Positions 18,438 to 27,711 are shown, counted from the stretch's first letter. The stretch: DNA of 46,309 nt from an uncultured Clostridium sp. (GCA_948470565.1 CAOKPF010000006.1:1-46309); one strand, 5' to 3'. The notes: generated by a model not told the origin, from the letters alone. Numbers and translations: made by a program.

Positions 18438-19616
18438 ATGTTAAATAAAAAAAATGTTGAAGATATAGATGTAATGTCAAAAAAAGTATTAGTAAGATGT
18501 GACTTTAATGTACCACTTGACAAAGAAACTGGGAAAATTACAAGTGATAAAAGAATAGTTGAATCTTTAAAAACAATAAATTATTTGATTAATCATAGTG
18601 CAAAAGTTATATTATGTTCTCATTTAGGTAAAACTGGTCAAAATAAATCATTAGAACCTGTTGCAAAAAGGCTTAGTGAATTGCTTTCTAAAAATGTAGT
18701 TTTACTAAAAGATATATTATCAGATGAAACTAAAAATTATATAGAAAATATGGAAGATTCTGATGTTGTACTATTAGAAAATACAAGAATGTATGAGGAA
18801 GAGGAAAAAAATGATATAGAATTTTCAAGAAAACTTGCCTCCCTTGCTGATATATTTGTAAATGATGCGTTTGGCACTGCACATAGAGCACACGCCTCAA
18901 CAGAGGGAGTAACAAAATTTTTACCATCAGTATGTGGTTATTTAATTGAAAAGGAAATTTTGGCTTTAGATAAGGCGATAAATGATCCAAAAAGACCATT
19001 AGTTGCAATAGTTGGAGGAGCTAAAGTATCAAGTAAAATTGCAGTATTAAATAATTTACTTGATAAAGTAGATACACTTGTAATAGGTGGTGCAATGACA
19101 TATACATTTATGAAAGCACTAGGCAAAAATATAGGTAAGTCATTATGTGAAGATGATAAAATTGATATAGCACATGAAATTATGCAAAAAGCAAAAGAAA
19201 AAAATGTAAAGTTTATATTGCCAGTAGACAATGTACTTGCAAAAGAAATGAATAATAATAGTCAAACTATTATAACTGATATGGATAATATTACAGATGA
19301 GTATATAGGAGTAGATATCGGACCAGAAACAGTAAAATTAATTAAATCAGAGATTAATACTGCTGGTACAATAATATGGAATGGTCCTGTTGGAGTGTTT
19401 GAAATTGATAATTTTGCAGAGGGAACAAAACAGATTGCTATGGCTATGGCAGATTCAAATGCTGTAACTGTAATTGGTGGTGGTGATAGTGCAGCAGCAG
19501 TAGAAAAACTAGGTTTAGAAACAAAAATGAGTCATGTTTCAACTGGTGGAGGCGCTTCATTAGAATTTATGGAGGGAAAGAAACTTCCAGGAATAGAAGC
19601 TTTGCAAGATAAATAG
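18438..19616 (+). CDS. pgk: Phosphoglycerate kinase
   Basis: It makes ATP from 1,3-bisphosphoglycerate and ADP. The 392-aa protein has the N-domain substrate motif RCDFNVPL near residue 21, the HLGK and AHAS basic-patch segments, GGAKVSSKI at the hinge, and the nucleotide-binding GGGDSAAAVEKLG and STGGGASLEF near the C-terminus. Spacing to gapA is 77 bases, filled by the hairpin; spacing to the next gene is 14 bases. The ribosome site is AGAGGGG. Confidence 0.97.
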   Translation: MLNKKNVEDIDVMSKKVLVRCDFNVPLDKETGKITSDKRIVESLKTINYLINHSAKVILCSHLGKTGQNKSLEPVAKRLSELLSKNVVLLKDILSDETKNYIENMEDSDVVLLENTRMYEEEEKNDIEFSRKLASLADIFVNDAFGTAHRAHASTEGVTKFLPSVCGYLIEKEILALDKAINDPKRPLVAIVGGAKVSSKIAVLNNLLDKVDTLVIGGAMTYTFMKALGKNIGKSLCEDDKIDIAHEIMQKAKEKNVKFILPVDNVLAKEMNNNSQTIITDMDNITDEYIGVDIGPETVKLIKSEINTAGTIIWNGPVGVFEIDNFAEGTKQIAMAMADSNAVTVIGGGDSAAAVEKLGLETKMSHVSTGGGASLEFMEGKKLPGIEALQDK

Positions 19617-19630
19617 AAAGAGAGAGTTTT

Positions 19631-20134
19631 ATGAGAAGTGCAGTAGAAAAGGAAAATAAGAAAAAGAAGAAGTATAGAGTAAATGTAAAAAAATTTGTTA
19701 TTGCAATATTTATTATACTTGTGATAATAACAATACTTATATGTGTATGTAGCAAAAAGAAAATAAGTGATAGTACTAATGTAAGTAAACTTAACAGTTC
19801 AAAATATTCAAAACAAATATTACAAGAATATGAAAAAGATGGAATGCTTGATAAATTTATAGAAGATTATGAAAATATACAAACATCAATAGGTATGTAT
19901 ATTTTAAATAATTCTACTATGGATTCAGACTCATTTACTAATATTTCTAATAGTTTGAACAAAGAATTAAAAAGTGATACTTGGAAAAGTATAGAATTGA
20001 ACCGTCCAACAACTTGGAATGGTGAATGGAAAATTGATGATGAGGGAAAACTTAAGTTTAAATTTGATACAAAAGAAATAGAACCAAGCTGGGTAAAAAA
20101 TGAAAATGTTACAGAAAAGATTTTGTTAAATTAG
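19631..20134 (+). CDS. Single-span membrane protein inside the glycolytic operon, unknown
   Basis: This 167-residue protein has a strongly basic N-terminus (KENKKKKKYRVNVKK), one transmembrane helix (about residues 22-43, ending in Cys) and a soluble outer domain of about 120 residues. The outer part has 'IEDYENIQTSIGMYIL' and 'RPTTWNGEWKIDDEGKLKFKF'. The charge pattern places the C-terminal domain outside. It is tightly packed between pgk (14 bases) and tpiA (11 bases), so it is co-expressed with glycolysis genes although its sequence shows no enzymatic motif. The family is not recognised. Confidence 0.75.
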   Translation: MRSAVEKENKKKKKYRVNVKKFVIAIFIILVIITILICVCSKKKISDSTNVSKLNSSKYSKQILQEYEKDGMLDKFIEDYENIQTSIGMYILNNSTMDSDSFTNISNSLNKELKSDTWKSIELNRPTTWNGEWKIDDEGKLKFKFDTKEIEPSWVKNENVTEKILLN

Positions 20135-20145
20135 TGAGGTAAAAT

Positions 20146-20895
20146 ATGAGAAAAAAGATAATAGCAGGAAACTGGAAAATGAACTATTCTGTAAATGATG
20201 CAGAAGATTTTGTAATAAGTATAAAAGATACAATAAATACTGATAAAGTAGATGTGGTAATATGTCCAAATTATGTATCATTAGATAGAATAGAAAAAGT
20301 ACTTTATGGTTCAAACATACATCTTGGAGCACAAAACGTATATTATGAACCCAAAGGAGCATATACAGGTGAAACATCAGTGGATATGCTTTATGCGGTA
20401 AATGTTAAGTATTGTATTGTTGGTCATAGTGAAAGAAGGCAGTTATTTAAAGAAACAGATGAGGAAGTAAATAAAAAAGTACATATATTGCTTGAAAAGG
20501 GAATAAAGCCAATTATATGTGTTGGAGAAACCAAAGAAGAAAGAGATTTAAATAAAATGTTTGATAAAGTAGAAACACAGATTAAATGTGCTCTTGAAAA
20601 TGTATCTTTAGATGATGCAATGAATAATATTGTAATTGCATATGAACCAATATGGGCAATAGGTACAGGAGTAACTGCAACTTCTAATCAGGCAGAAGAA
20701 ATGTGTAAATTTATAAGAACAGTTATAGCTAAACTTTATTCTAATAAAGTTTCAGATAATATACGTATTCAATATGGTGGAAGTGTTAATCCAAAAAATA
20801 TTTCTGAACTTATGAGTATGGAAAATATTGATGGGGTTCTTGTAGGGGGAGCAAGTTTAAAAAATGATTTTGTAGCTATTGTAAATTACGACTAA
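20146..20895 (+). CDS. tpiA: Triosephosphate isomerase
   Basis: It interconverts dihydroxyacetone phosphate and glyceraldehyde-3-phosphate. The 249-aa barrel has Lys11 in AGNWKMN, His94 in IVGHSERR and the catalytic base Glu167 in AYEPIWAIGTG. The phosphate-binding IQYGGSVNP and VLVGGASL are present. The ribosome site GTGAGG lies just before the ATG. It is downstream of the membrane protein gene and upstream of gpmI. Confidence 0.97.
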   Translation: MRKKIIAGNWKMNYSVNDAEDFVISIKDTINTDKVDVVICPNYVSLDRIEKVLYGSNIHLGAQNVYYEPKGAYTGETSVDMLYAVNVKYCIVGHSERRQLFKETDEEVNKKVHILLEKGIKPIICVGETKEERDLNKMFDKVETQIKCALENVSLDDAMNNIVIAYEPIWAIGTGVTATSNQAEEMCKFIRTVIAKLYSNKVSDNIRIQYGGSVNPKNISELMSMENIDGVLVGGASLKNDFVAIVNYD

Positions 20896-20946
20896 AAGTG
20901 GTATAATATAAAAGCTGTTAGAAACAGTAGAAAGAGTGTGGAATTT

Positions 20947-22485
20947 ATGCAAAAAAGACAATATTTATTAATGATTTTAGATGGAGTAGGGTTAAATGAT
21001 GAAGAAAAAGGAAATGCGTTTAAGCTTGCCAAAACTCCATATATTGATAAACTTATAATAAAATATCCTAATACACATATTGCAACTAGTGGAATGGCAG
21101 TAGGTCTTCCTGATGGACAAATGGGAAATTCAGAAGTAGGTCATACTAATATGGGAGCAGGAAGAATAGTATACCAGGAGCTTACAAGGATTACAAAAGA
21201 TATTGAAGATGGATTATTCTATGATAATGATATACTAAAAAAAGCAATGGAAAATGCAAAAAATAATAATTCAAGTATTCATTTTATGGGATTAGTTTCA
21301 GATGGTGGAGTTCATTCACATATATCTCATTTATATGCACTTCTTGAAATGGCAAAAAAATATGGATTAGATAAAGTTTATGTACATGCATTCACAGATG
21401 GTAGAGATACATCTCCAGTGTCAGCAACTGAGTATCTTAAAGAACTTGAAAATAAAATGAAAGAAATTGGTGTAGGAAAAATTGCTACTCTTTCAGGTAG
21501 ATATTATGCTATGGATAGAGATAATAGATGGGAGAGAGAAAAACTAGCCTATGATGCTATATCAAATGGAATTGGAAATAAATTTAAAAACGTTCAAAAA
21601 GCAATAGAAAATTCTTATGAAGCACAAGAATTTGATGAATTTGTAAAGCCTGTAGTAATAACTGATGATCAAAATGAGCCAATAGCTACGATAAATTCTA
21701 ATGATTCAGTTGTTTTCTTTAATTTTAGACCAGATAGAGCAAGACAGATGACAAGAATATTCACAGATGAGAATTTTGCCGAATTTGAAAGAAAAGATAT
21801 TACTAACTTAACTTTTGTTACAATGACACAGTACGATGAAAAGTTTAAAAATGTTATGGTTGCATATAAGCCACAATTACTAAAAAATACATTAGGTGAG
21901 TATATATCTACTAAAGGTTATACTCAATTAAGAATTGCAGAAACTGAAAAGTATGCTCATGTTACATTTTTCTTTAATGGTGGAGAGGAAAAACAGTATG
22001 TAGGAGAGAGTAGAGAACTTATACCATCTCCTAAAGTTGCAACATATGATTTGAAACCTGAAATGTCAGCAAATGATATTACAGATAAAGTAATTGAGGC
22101 TATTGATTCAAAAAAATATGATGTAATTATAATGAATTATGCCAATGGAGATATGGTAGGACATACTGGTAATATAGAAAAAGCAATTGAGGCAGTTGAA
22201 ACATTAGATAAATGTGTAGAAAAAGTTATAACTAAAATAGAGCAAGTAGATGGTGAGGCAATAATTACAGCTGATCATGGTAATTGCGAATGTATGTTGG
22301 ACTTAAAAACTGGTGAGGTTGTAACATCTCATACAACTTTTGATGTTCCTGTAATAGTCGTATCAAATAGAATTAAAAATATTACAAGTGGAAAATTATG
22401 TGATATTGCTCCAACATTATTAGAGCTTATGGGAGAGAATAAGCCTTCAGAAATGACAGGTACTAGTATAGTAGAGTTAGAATAA
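20947..22485 (+). CDS. gpmI: 2,3-bisphosphoglycerate-independent phosphoglycerate mutase
   Basis: It converts 3- to 2-phosphoglycerate using Mn2+ and a phosphoserine intermediate. At 512 aa it fits the family. Asp12 (MILDGVG) and Ser62 (GQMGNSEVGH) are the metal ligand and nucleophile. SDGGVHSH, DGRDTSP, GRYYAMDRD and TADHGNCE carry further metal and substrate residues. The start was set at ATG 20947 because AGAAAGAG lies about 10 bases upstream. An in-frame GTG at 20938 is too near that site. An enolase gene, a common next gene, is absent here. Confidence 0.96.
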   Translation: MQKRQYLLMILDGVGLNDEEKGNAFKLAKTPYIDKLIIKYPNTHIATSGMAVGLPDGQMGNSEVGHTNMGAGRIVYQELTRITKDIEDGLFYDNDILKKAMENAKNNNSSIHFMGLVSDGGVHSHISHLYALLEMAKKYGLDKVYVHAFTDGRDTSPVSATEYLKELENKMKEIGVGKIATLSGRYYAMDRDNRWEREKLAYDAISNGIGNKFKNVQKAIENSYEAQEFDEFVKPVVITDDQNEPIATINSNDSVVFFNFRPDRARQMTRIFTDENFAEFERKDITNLTFVTMTQYDEKFKNVMVAYKPQLLKNTLGEYISTKGYTQLRIAETEKYAHVTFFFNGGEEKQYVGESRELIPSPKVATYDLKPEMSANDITDKVIEAIDSKKYDVIIMNYANGDMVGHTGNIEKAIEAVETLDKCVEKVITKIEQVDGEAIITADHGNCECMLDLKTGEVVTSHTTFDVPVIVVSNRIKNITSGKLCDIAPTLLELMGENKPSEMTGTSIVELE

Positions 22486-22541
22486 AAAGTTGTATAAAAA
22501 ATTAAAAATAGCTATTTTCGTAAAAAAACGGGGTGAAAAAT

Positions 22542-23390
22542 ATGTCTGAAATAAGGTTAAATAGAGAAGACTTTGAAACAGAAGCAGAATGGTATACATA
22601 TATGATAACTCATCCAGAGGAAGAAGAGAATGTAGAAGACGAAGAAGAGTATCAGAAGGGAATATACCAATGTCTTAAGTGTGGATATATATTAGATGAA
22701 ACTGATAAAGATTGTAAATATACAATAGAAGATTTAAGAACTAAACTTAAAGGTTGCCCAAAATGTAAAGGTAAAAAATTTAAGAAAATTACTAAAGAGG
22801 CAAAACAAAAATATGAAGAAGAGCAGGAAGAAAAGAAAAAAGAAAAATCAAAGGCAGATGCTAGGTATATAAAAGTTACATTAGATAAGATAAATAGGGA
22901 ATTAAATGATATAAAAAAAGAGTTATTAAGTGAGCTTGAGAATAATAAAATAACACCTGAGCATTTTGCAAGCCTTATGGTAAATTTAAGTTTTTTAGTA
23001 TACAAATATTACAGGAAAGATGATAATATACAATTATTTTGGACAAGTATACGTGAGTTTTCAAGAGATGCTGCAAAAAATGCTTTAGAAAAAAAATATG
23101 AAGTAGACAAATTGGATAGTACACTTGACTCTGTTTTAGAGGAATATGACAAAGAAAATGATTTAATTTATTTAATGTATTCAAAGAAAATAGCTCAAGA
23201 TAGTCTTGTTAATAGTAAGTTTGAAGACATAGATGAGATAAACAAGGATATAGCTAGATTAGAACAAAAAATAAAAGTTATAGAAAATGCAAATGAATAT
23301 GTAAGAAAAATAGAAGATAAACATTATGATAGTAGGGAAACTATTAATGAAAATTACTTAAGTGAAACATTAAAAAAGTATAATAATTAG
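22542..23390 (+). CDS. Zinc-ribbon and coiled-coil cytoplasmic protein, unknown
   Basis: This 282-residue protein begins at ATG 22542 behind GGGGTG (an in-frame GTG at 22533 lies inside that site). Residues about 47-50 (CLKC) and 74-77 (CPKC) make a CxxC...CxxC zinc ribbon, with an acidic N-terminus before it. A long Lys/Glu-rich region (KKITKEAKQKYEEEQEEKK and following) predicts coiled coil, and the rest is helical. No enzymatic motif is seen. It follows gpmI with a 56-base gap, so it may be the last gene of that transcript. The family is not recognised. Confidence 0.7.
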   Translation: MSEIRLNREDFETEAEWYTYMITHPEEEENVEDEEEYQKGIYQCLKCGYILDETDKDCKYTIEDLRTKLKGCPKCKGKKFKKITKEAKQKYEEEQEEKKKEKSKADARYIKVTLDKINRELNDIKKELLSELENNKITPEHFASLMVNLSFLVYKYYRKDDNIQLFWTSIREFSRDAAKNALEKKYEVDKLDSTLDSVLEEYDKENDLIYLMYSKKIAQDSLVNSKFEDIDEINKDIARLEQKIKVIENANEYVRKIEDKHYDSRETINENYLSETLKKYNN

Positions 23391-23397
23391 TATTTAG

Positions 23398-23422
23398 TAA
23401 CTGTAAATTAAATTTACAGTTA
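23398..23422 (+). terminator. Short hairpin, possible terminator
   Basis: TAACTGTAAAT pairs with ATTTACAGTTA around three bases, followed by TTGTCATAT. The weak T-run leaves its strength open. Confidence 0.45.
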
Positions 23423-23451
23423 TTGTCATATATATATGTAGGTGAGTTTTT

Positions 23452-24315
23452 ATGGAAGAACAAAATAATGATATAAAAAAGGTTAGTATAATGGGAATTA
23501 TATTTAATTTAGGATTACTTTGTATAAAAATAATTGCAGGTATAATTTCAAATTCACAAGCTATGATAGCAGATGCATTAAATAGTGCAGGTGATATCTT
23601 TGCAAGTTTAATGTCATATATAGGGAATAAAATATCATCTAAACCGAATGATGAAGATCACCCTTATGGGCATGGAAAAGCAGAGTATATTTTTTCACAG
23701 TTAATAGGTATTTCTATGGTTATAGCTAGTGTTACTATGATAAAAAATTCTATTGTAAGTATTATACAAAAGCAAAGCATTGATTTTTCTTTTTGGCTTG
23801 TAATTGCTTGTATTATAACAATAATTACTAAGTTATCATTATATTTATATACAAGAAAAATATATAGACTTAACAAAAGTATACTTATAAAATCAATGAT
23901 GGAAGATCATAGAAATGATGTATTTGTTACATTTGGAACATTAATAGGTATAGCGTTATCATATATTGGACTTCATTTTGCAGATGGCGTTATTGGTGTT
24001 ATTACTTCAATTTGGATCTTAAAATCTGGTATAGATATTTTTAAAATATCATATGATGTATTAATGGATACAGATATATCAAAAGAAGAAAAAGATGAAA
24101 TAATAAACATGGCAGAAATGGTAGAAGAGGTTATGCACGTAGATACAATTATAACTAAACCAGTAGGAGTTAAATATTTAGTAATACTTAAAATTTCAAT
24201 GGATGGTAATTATACTTTATTTAAATCACATGATATTGGAGGAAAATTAAAGCAGGATATATTACAAAAATTTGAAGATGTAAAAGATGTAATAATACAT
24301 ATAAATCCACATTAG
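23452..24315 (+). CDS. Cation diffusion facilitator (CDF) metal efflux transporter
   Basis: This 287-residue inner-membrane protein exports divalent metals such as Zn, Mn, Fe or Co in exchange for protons. Helix 2 holds the Asp-x3-Asp-type metal site (ADALNSAGD), followed by the CDF signature HPYGHGKAEYIFS. Helix 5 has MMEDHRNDVF, the second half of the transport site (His/Asp). The C-terminal domain of about 75 residues has the expected His-bearing end VIIHINPH. The ribosome site is TAGGTGAG. Metal specificity cannot be read reliably. Confidence 0.92.
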   Translation: MEEQNNDIKKVSIMGIIFNLGLLCIKIIAGIISNSQAMIADALNSAGDIFASLMSYIGNKISSKPNDEDHPYGHGKAEYIFSQLIGISMVIASVTMIKNSIVSIIQKQSIDFSFWLVIACIITIITKLSLYLYTRKIYRLNKSILIKSMMEDHRNDVFVTFGTLIGIALSYIGLHFADGVIGVITSIWILKSGIDIFKISYDVLMDTDISKEEKDEIINMAEMVEEVMHVDTIITKPVGVKYLVILKISMDGNYTLFKSHDIGGKLKQDILQKFEDVKDVIIHINPH

Positions 24316-24323
24316 AAAAAATA

Positions 24324-24352
24324 AACAACTCCCCAAAATATGGGGAGTTGTT
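24324..24352. terminator. Bidirectional terminator between convergent genes
   Basis: AACAACTCCCCA (24324-24335) and TGGGGAGTTGTT (24341-24352) form a perfect 12-bp stem. The T-run is better on the reverse strand (TATTTTTTC). Confidence 0.75.
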
Positions 24353-24368
24353 AAATTTGGGGTATATG

Positions 24369-24683
24369 TTACGACATTTCTATTGTAGTGGTTCTTTTTG
24401 TAATAAAAAAATTATCTTCTGGATTTGCGCAGTATGCTTTTATCTTATAATCTAAGTAAATTTTCTCTTCATCATCTTTTGTATAATTTACATTATATTC
24501 AAATTCACCCCAGAAAATTTTTACTTCTCTGTCTGAGTTAGCATCTTTTGCTTTTTTTACTATTTTTCTTTTCATTTTTTCTTTATCAAATTCATCTTCT
24601 GTTTTTTGGGTTATAATATAACCCGCTACTGTTTCAATTGAGTAAACTGTGGAGAAAATTGCAATAAAATGTTTTTTGTTCAT
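24369..24683 (-). CDS. 104-residue protein with N-terminal anchor, unknown
   Basis: The first 25 residues (MNKKHFIAIFSTVYSIETVAG) could be a weak signal anchor. A Lys-rich helix (DKEKMKRKIVKKAKDA) follows, then beta-like segments with 'REVKIFWGEFEYNVNY'. The ribosome site AGAGAGG lies before ATG 24683. No family is recognised. It is probably a single-gene unit ended by the hairpin at 24324. Confidence 0.6.
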   Translation of the reverse strand: MNKKHFIAIFSTVYSIETVAGYIITQKTEDEFDKEKMKRKIVKKAKDANSDREVKIFWGEFEYNVNYTKDDEEKIYLDYKIKAYCANPEDNFFITKRTTTIEMS

Positions 24684-24836
24684 ATAGACCTCTCTTTCAC
24701 GATATTATGTAAAGTAATATTGCAATAATTTTTAAAATACTAATAATGAAAATTTTTAGTTATTATTAAATTGTGAGATAAGATAAATTTAATAGTTGTA
24801 TCATATTATAATAAAAAATATATTTATAATATTAAA

Positions 24837-24884
24837 AATAGCAAACAGAACAAAATATAATTTAACTTTGTTCTGCTTGTTATT
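24837..24884 (-). terminator. Terminator of the TerD-like gene
   Basis: AATAGCAAACAGAACAAA and TTTGTTCTGCTTGTTATT form an 18-bp stem with two mismatches, directly behind the stop codon on the reverse strand, followed there by T residues. Confidence 0.7.
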
Positions 24885-24898
24885 AAAAATAATTATTA

Positions 24899-25666
24899 TT
24901 AACGTAATATTCTTTCAAGGAGTGAAAGTTTTCTTAGTGAATTATAATCATTTGTATGACCATGTATACAATCATAACTAGATTTCCATGCTAAATTAGG
25001 ATTGTACTTTACAGATATGGCGTGAAGCGAATTATGGTTTTGTAAGTATAAAAAAGCATTAGCTGCCATGTCGTCTTGAACGTGACGTGAAAGTACAGGT
25101 TCCCCAATTGGTTTTATATACCAAGTATTTTGTTCATCTCTGAAAATATCCATAAGATATATACTTGTTTTTTTTGTAACTAACATATTGTATTTGCATT
25201 CATATTCAAATAATGGTGAATTACTATAATAATTATCAATAAGTATTTTTAAGTTTTTTATATCATTTAAATATTTATGAGTTTTTCTACCATCTGATAT
25301 ACTTATAACTGGTATAATATGATATATATCAGTTTTATTTTGTATAGTATTAAAATCAATAAATATTCGTGATTTATCCCATTTATCAGAATTTGTTTCA
25401 CCAGAGTTAAACCAGCCATTATCAGACTTTCTATCATATTCGCCTAAGCTGTGATCCTCAATTATAGCTTTTGATTTATGTATTTGATTATTCCAGTATA
25501 TTACATCGTCTACATGTCCATCCTTTTTTAAGCATATAACACTAAAATCTAATTCATATAATTTTTCCTTTATACGCCATTTTCCTCTAAGTAAAATTTT
25601 TGGATTTGCATTGGTATCAATTTGAAGCTCCTCGTCTAAAATAATTCTTTCCTGTGATGACTGCAT
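24899..25666 (-). CDS. TerD-family (tellurium/stress resistance-type) protein
   Basis: This 255-residue protein has a middle TerD-like domain. 'YELDFSVICLKKDGHVDDVIYWNN' is the Asp-bearing calcium-type first part; in this protein it is split by charged residues. 'NGWFNSGETNSDKWDKSRIFIDF' and 'YHIIPVISISDG' match the second calcium loop and the core strand. The C-terminal 90 residues (about 165-255) belong to no family I recognise. Ter proteins are tied to stress, phage and metal responses, but the usual cluster (terZABCDE) is absent. It starts behind AAGGAGGACT. Confidence 0.7.
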   Translation of the reverse strand: MQSSQERIILDEELQIDTNANPKILLRGKWRIKEKLYELDFSVICLKKDGHVDDVIYWNNQIHKSKAIIEDHSLGEYDRKSDNGWFNSGETNSDKWDKSRIFIDFNTIQNKTDIYHIIPVISISDGRKTHKYLNDIKNLKILIDNYYSNSPLFEYECKYNMLVTKKTSIYLMDIFRDEQNTWYIKPIGEPVLSRHVQDDMAANAFLYLQNHNSLHAISVKYNPNLAWKSSYDCIHGHTNDYNSLRKLSLLERILR

Positions 25667-25942
25667 AAAATAGTCCTCCTTAAATATTTTTTGTCATATT
25701 AGCATCTTTAATATAAATAAAAGATTAATATATAATATATTTCACCTCCTTAGAAATTTCATAGGATAAAATTATAAAGCTACAATATTCTATCATATAC
25801 AATATGAAAATGCAACAAAAAGTTAAGTATATATGAATTTTTTGTTATGTATAAAAATATTTAGAAAATATATATAAAGATACTTGTATTTTATATAAAT
25901 ATAGGATAGAATATATGTAATAAAAAAGAGAGGTATATGTAT
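25667..25942. other. Divergent intergenic region with an orphan ribosome-site sequence
   Basis: On the reverse strand, TAAGGAGGTG (25743-25752) looks like a strong ribosome site but no ATG, GTG or TTG frame of useful length follows. A hairpin (ATCTTTTA/TTAAAGAT, about 25706-25727) lies downstream of it, before the TerD-like gene. It may be a leader region or a decayed small gene. Confidence 0.35.
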
Positions 25943-27208
25943 ATGATAAAATTTGTAATGGGAACATACATACCAGATAATTCAGATATTGTAGATAAGA
26001 AAAAAGTAATGGAATGTATAAAAGTAAGTTTTAAAGATGAGCAAAAAAATATTACAGTATTAGATTTAAATCACATGAACGATGAAACACGAAGCAAATT
26101 TATAGAAATGGGGGGGATTGACTGTTTTGCATTTACACCTGAGACTTTAGGAAGTGAAGAGGGAAAAAAAATAGTAACGGAAGTATTAAAATCTGAAATA
26201 AATTTGAATAAGAATACACAGTTTTTGAATATTTACAATGGCGATGATAAGGATAGTATTGAAAAATCAGTAAGTATAGCAGAATTATTGTTACAAGATG
26301 AATATGGAGCCAATTTTACACATTTTGATATTAATTCAGATGAAAGAATTCTATCACAAAATTTAAAAGGAATAAAGAATGATGCTGTAAAAACAAGGGA
26401 AAATTTGCAAAGTAAAGAACAAGATGTATTTGAATTTGCAAGAGCAATTGTAGAACAAATTGAAACTCAAAAAGACGAATATACCGCAAAACATATTCGT
26501 TCTGTATCTGTAATTTCAGAAGCAATTGCACGTAAAGTTGGAGTAAGTGGCAAAGAAATTGACATTTTAAAAATAGGTGCTTTGCTTCATGATGTTGGAA
26601 AAAAAGATGTATCAGATGGAATATTAAAAAAAACTTCAAGACTAACTAATGAAGAATTCCAAGAAATGAAATCACATGTTTCTTTAGGTGAGGTTGAATT
26701 AAATCAGTATGATTTAGGGGAATTTGAAAAAGCTAAAATTATTGCAGCAGAACACCATGAAAGATTTGACGGTAATGGGTATCCAAGAGGTTTAAAAGGT
26801 GAGGAGATTGATACATTATCAAGAATAGTATCTTTAGCTGATGCAACTCAGGCTATGTTTGGTAGATGTTATCAAAATGGTAGGAGTAAGGATGATTTAA
26901 TTGCTGAACTTAAAAGATGTGCTGGTACACAGTTTGATCCTAGTATGGTAAATATATTATGTGATGTATTAGAAAAAGAGCCAGAAAGCATATATGTTTC
27001 ATATGATAAAGATGGTAAAATTATGTATGATGTACCAAGTATTAATCAAATTGTAGATGAGGCAAAGGCAAGTAGAAAAGCACGTGAAGATGATTTTTTT
27101 GCTTCGTTAAGAAATGACGTAAATGAAAAGATGAGTACAAATGAAGAAATTGAAATTGATATAGGAGATGAACAATTACAAAATAGAGATGATAATATAA
27201 TTAAATAA
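25943..27208 (+). CDS. HD-GYP domain phosphohydrolase with novel N-terminal region
   Basis: This is a 421-aa protein if started at ATG 25943, about 9 bases behind GAGAGG (an in-frame ATG at 25937 is too close). The N-terminal 150 residues are a region I do not recognise, with no REC or PAS motif. The HD-GYP core follows: H186/R188 region, HDVGKKD (HD pair), 'EMKSHVSLGEVEL' and HHERFDGNGYPRG (the GYP motif). The usual 'DALTSxRPYR' is changed to ADATQAMFGRCYQ. Such proteins hydrolyse cyclic di-GMP or related dinucleotides. Catalytic residues look intact. It is a single gene. Confidence 0.85.
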   Translation: MIKFVMGTYIPDNSDIVDKKKVMECIKVSFKDEQKNITVLDLNHMNDETRSKFIEMGGIDCFAFTPETLGSEEGKKIVTEVLKSEINLNKNTQFLNIYNGDDKDSIEKSVSIAELLLQDEYGANFTHFDINSDERILSQNLKGIKNDAVKTRENLQSKEQDVFEFARAIVEQIETQKDEYTAKHIRSVSVISEAIARKVGVSGKEIDILKIGALLHDVGKKDVSDGILKKTSRLTNEEFQEMKSHVSLGEVELNQYDLGEFEKAKIIAAEHHERFDGNGYPRGLKGEEIDTLSRIVSLADATQAMFGRCYQNGRSKDDLIAELKRCAGTQFDPSMVNILCDVLEKEPESIYVSYDKDGKIMYDVPSINQIVDEAKASRKAREDDFFASLRNDVNEKMSTNEEIEIDIGDEQLQNRDDNIIK

Positions 27209-27230
27209 TTGAACTGAAATATTATTATAT

Positions 27231-27277
27231 AAAAAATACACCTTAAAGTTTTAATAACTCTTTAAGGCGTATTTTTT
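27231..27277. terminator. Bidirectional terminator
   Basis: AAAAAATACACCTTAAAG and CTTTAAGGCGTATTTTTT form an 18-bp stem (one G:T-type mismatch) between convergent genes. Confidence 0.85.
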
Positions 27278-27280
27278 ATT

Positions 27281-27547
27281 TTAAATATTTTTCTCCAAAT
27301 AATCTTTTGCTGTGTAGATTTTTTCTTCAAATCCATTTTTCTTTGCAAGTTCAATTTGAAGAGGTGTTAAATCCTTTAGTATTTTTAGTAGTTCCTCAGG
27401 TTCAAATTCTGCTTTTATTATTTTTGCAAATGTATCTATTGCAAAAATCCATTCAGAAGAATTTTTGTTTTCTTCCAGTTTTTTGATTAATATGTCTATT
27501 AATGGCTTTATATTTTCTGTATAAGCCTCCTTAGTTATGTTACTCAT
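27281..27547 (-). CDS. 88-residue helical protein, unknown
   Basis: An all-helical, Lys/Glu-rich cytoplasmic protein without Cys, His-rich or membrane segments. The middle reads 'EEELLKILKDLTPLQIELAKK', similar to helical adaptor proteins. The AAGGAGG site lies before ATG 27547. No family is recognised. It stands alone between the HD-GYP gene and the NAD block. Confidence 0.6.
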   Translation of the reverse strand: MSNITKEAYTENIKPLIDILIKKLEENKNSSEWIFAIDTFAKIIKAEFEPEELLKILKDLTPLQIELAKKNGFEEKIYTAKDYLEKNI

Positions 27548-27673
27548 ATAACCCTCCTTAAAAATTATATAAATATAATATCATATAAATTACAAAATGT
27601 CAAGAAATAATTAGCACTAAAATTACATAACTTTGTGATTTTATTGTTTTTTTAATAAATTTTTGAAAAAAGC

Positions 27674-27711
27674 TTGACAAATTTGCATGTTAATAATATA
27701 ATGTTAATAAC
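27674..27711 (+). promoter_or_regulatory. Promoter and operator of the NAD-salvage block (first site)
   Basis: TTGACA (27674-27679) and TATAAT (27697-27702) have 17-base spacing. ATGTTAATAA occurs twice, at 27687-27696 between the boxes and at 27701-27710 over the start point. The second extends to the palindromic TGTTA-A-TAACA. From the -10 box on, an 18-base stretch is identical to the promoter at 30726, as expected for a shared repressor site. Confidence 0.75.

Noticed and set aside
24899..25666. Part of a tellurium-resistance (ter) operon
   Set aside because: Only one TerD-like gene is present, and its neighbours are unrelated small genes.
25743..25752. Reverse-strand TAAGGAGGTG as the ribosome site of a small gene
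   Set aside because: No ATG, GTG or TTG follows at usable spacing; only a five-codon frame lies nearby.
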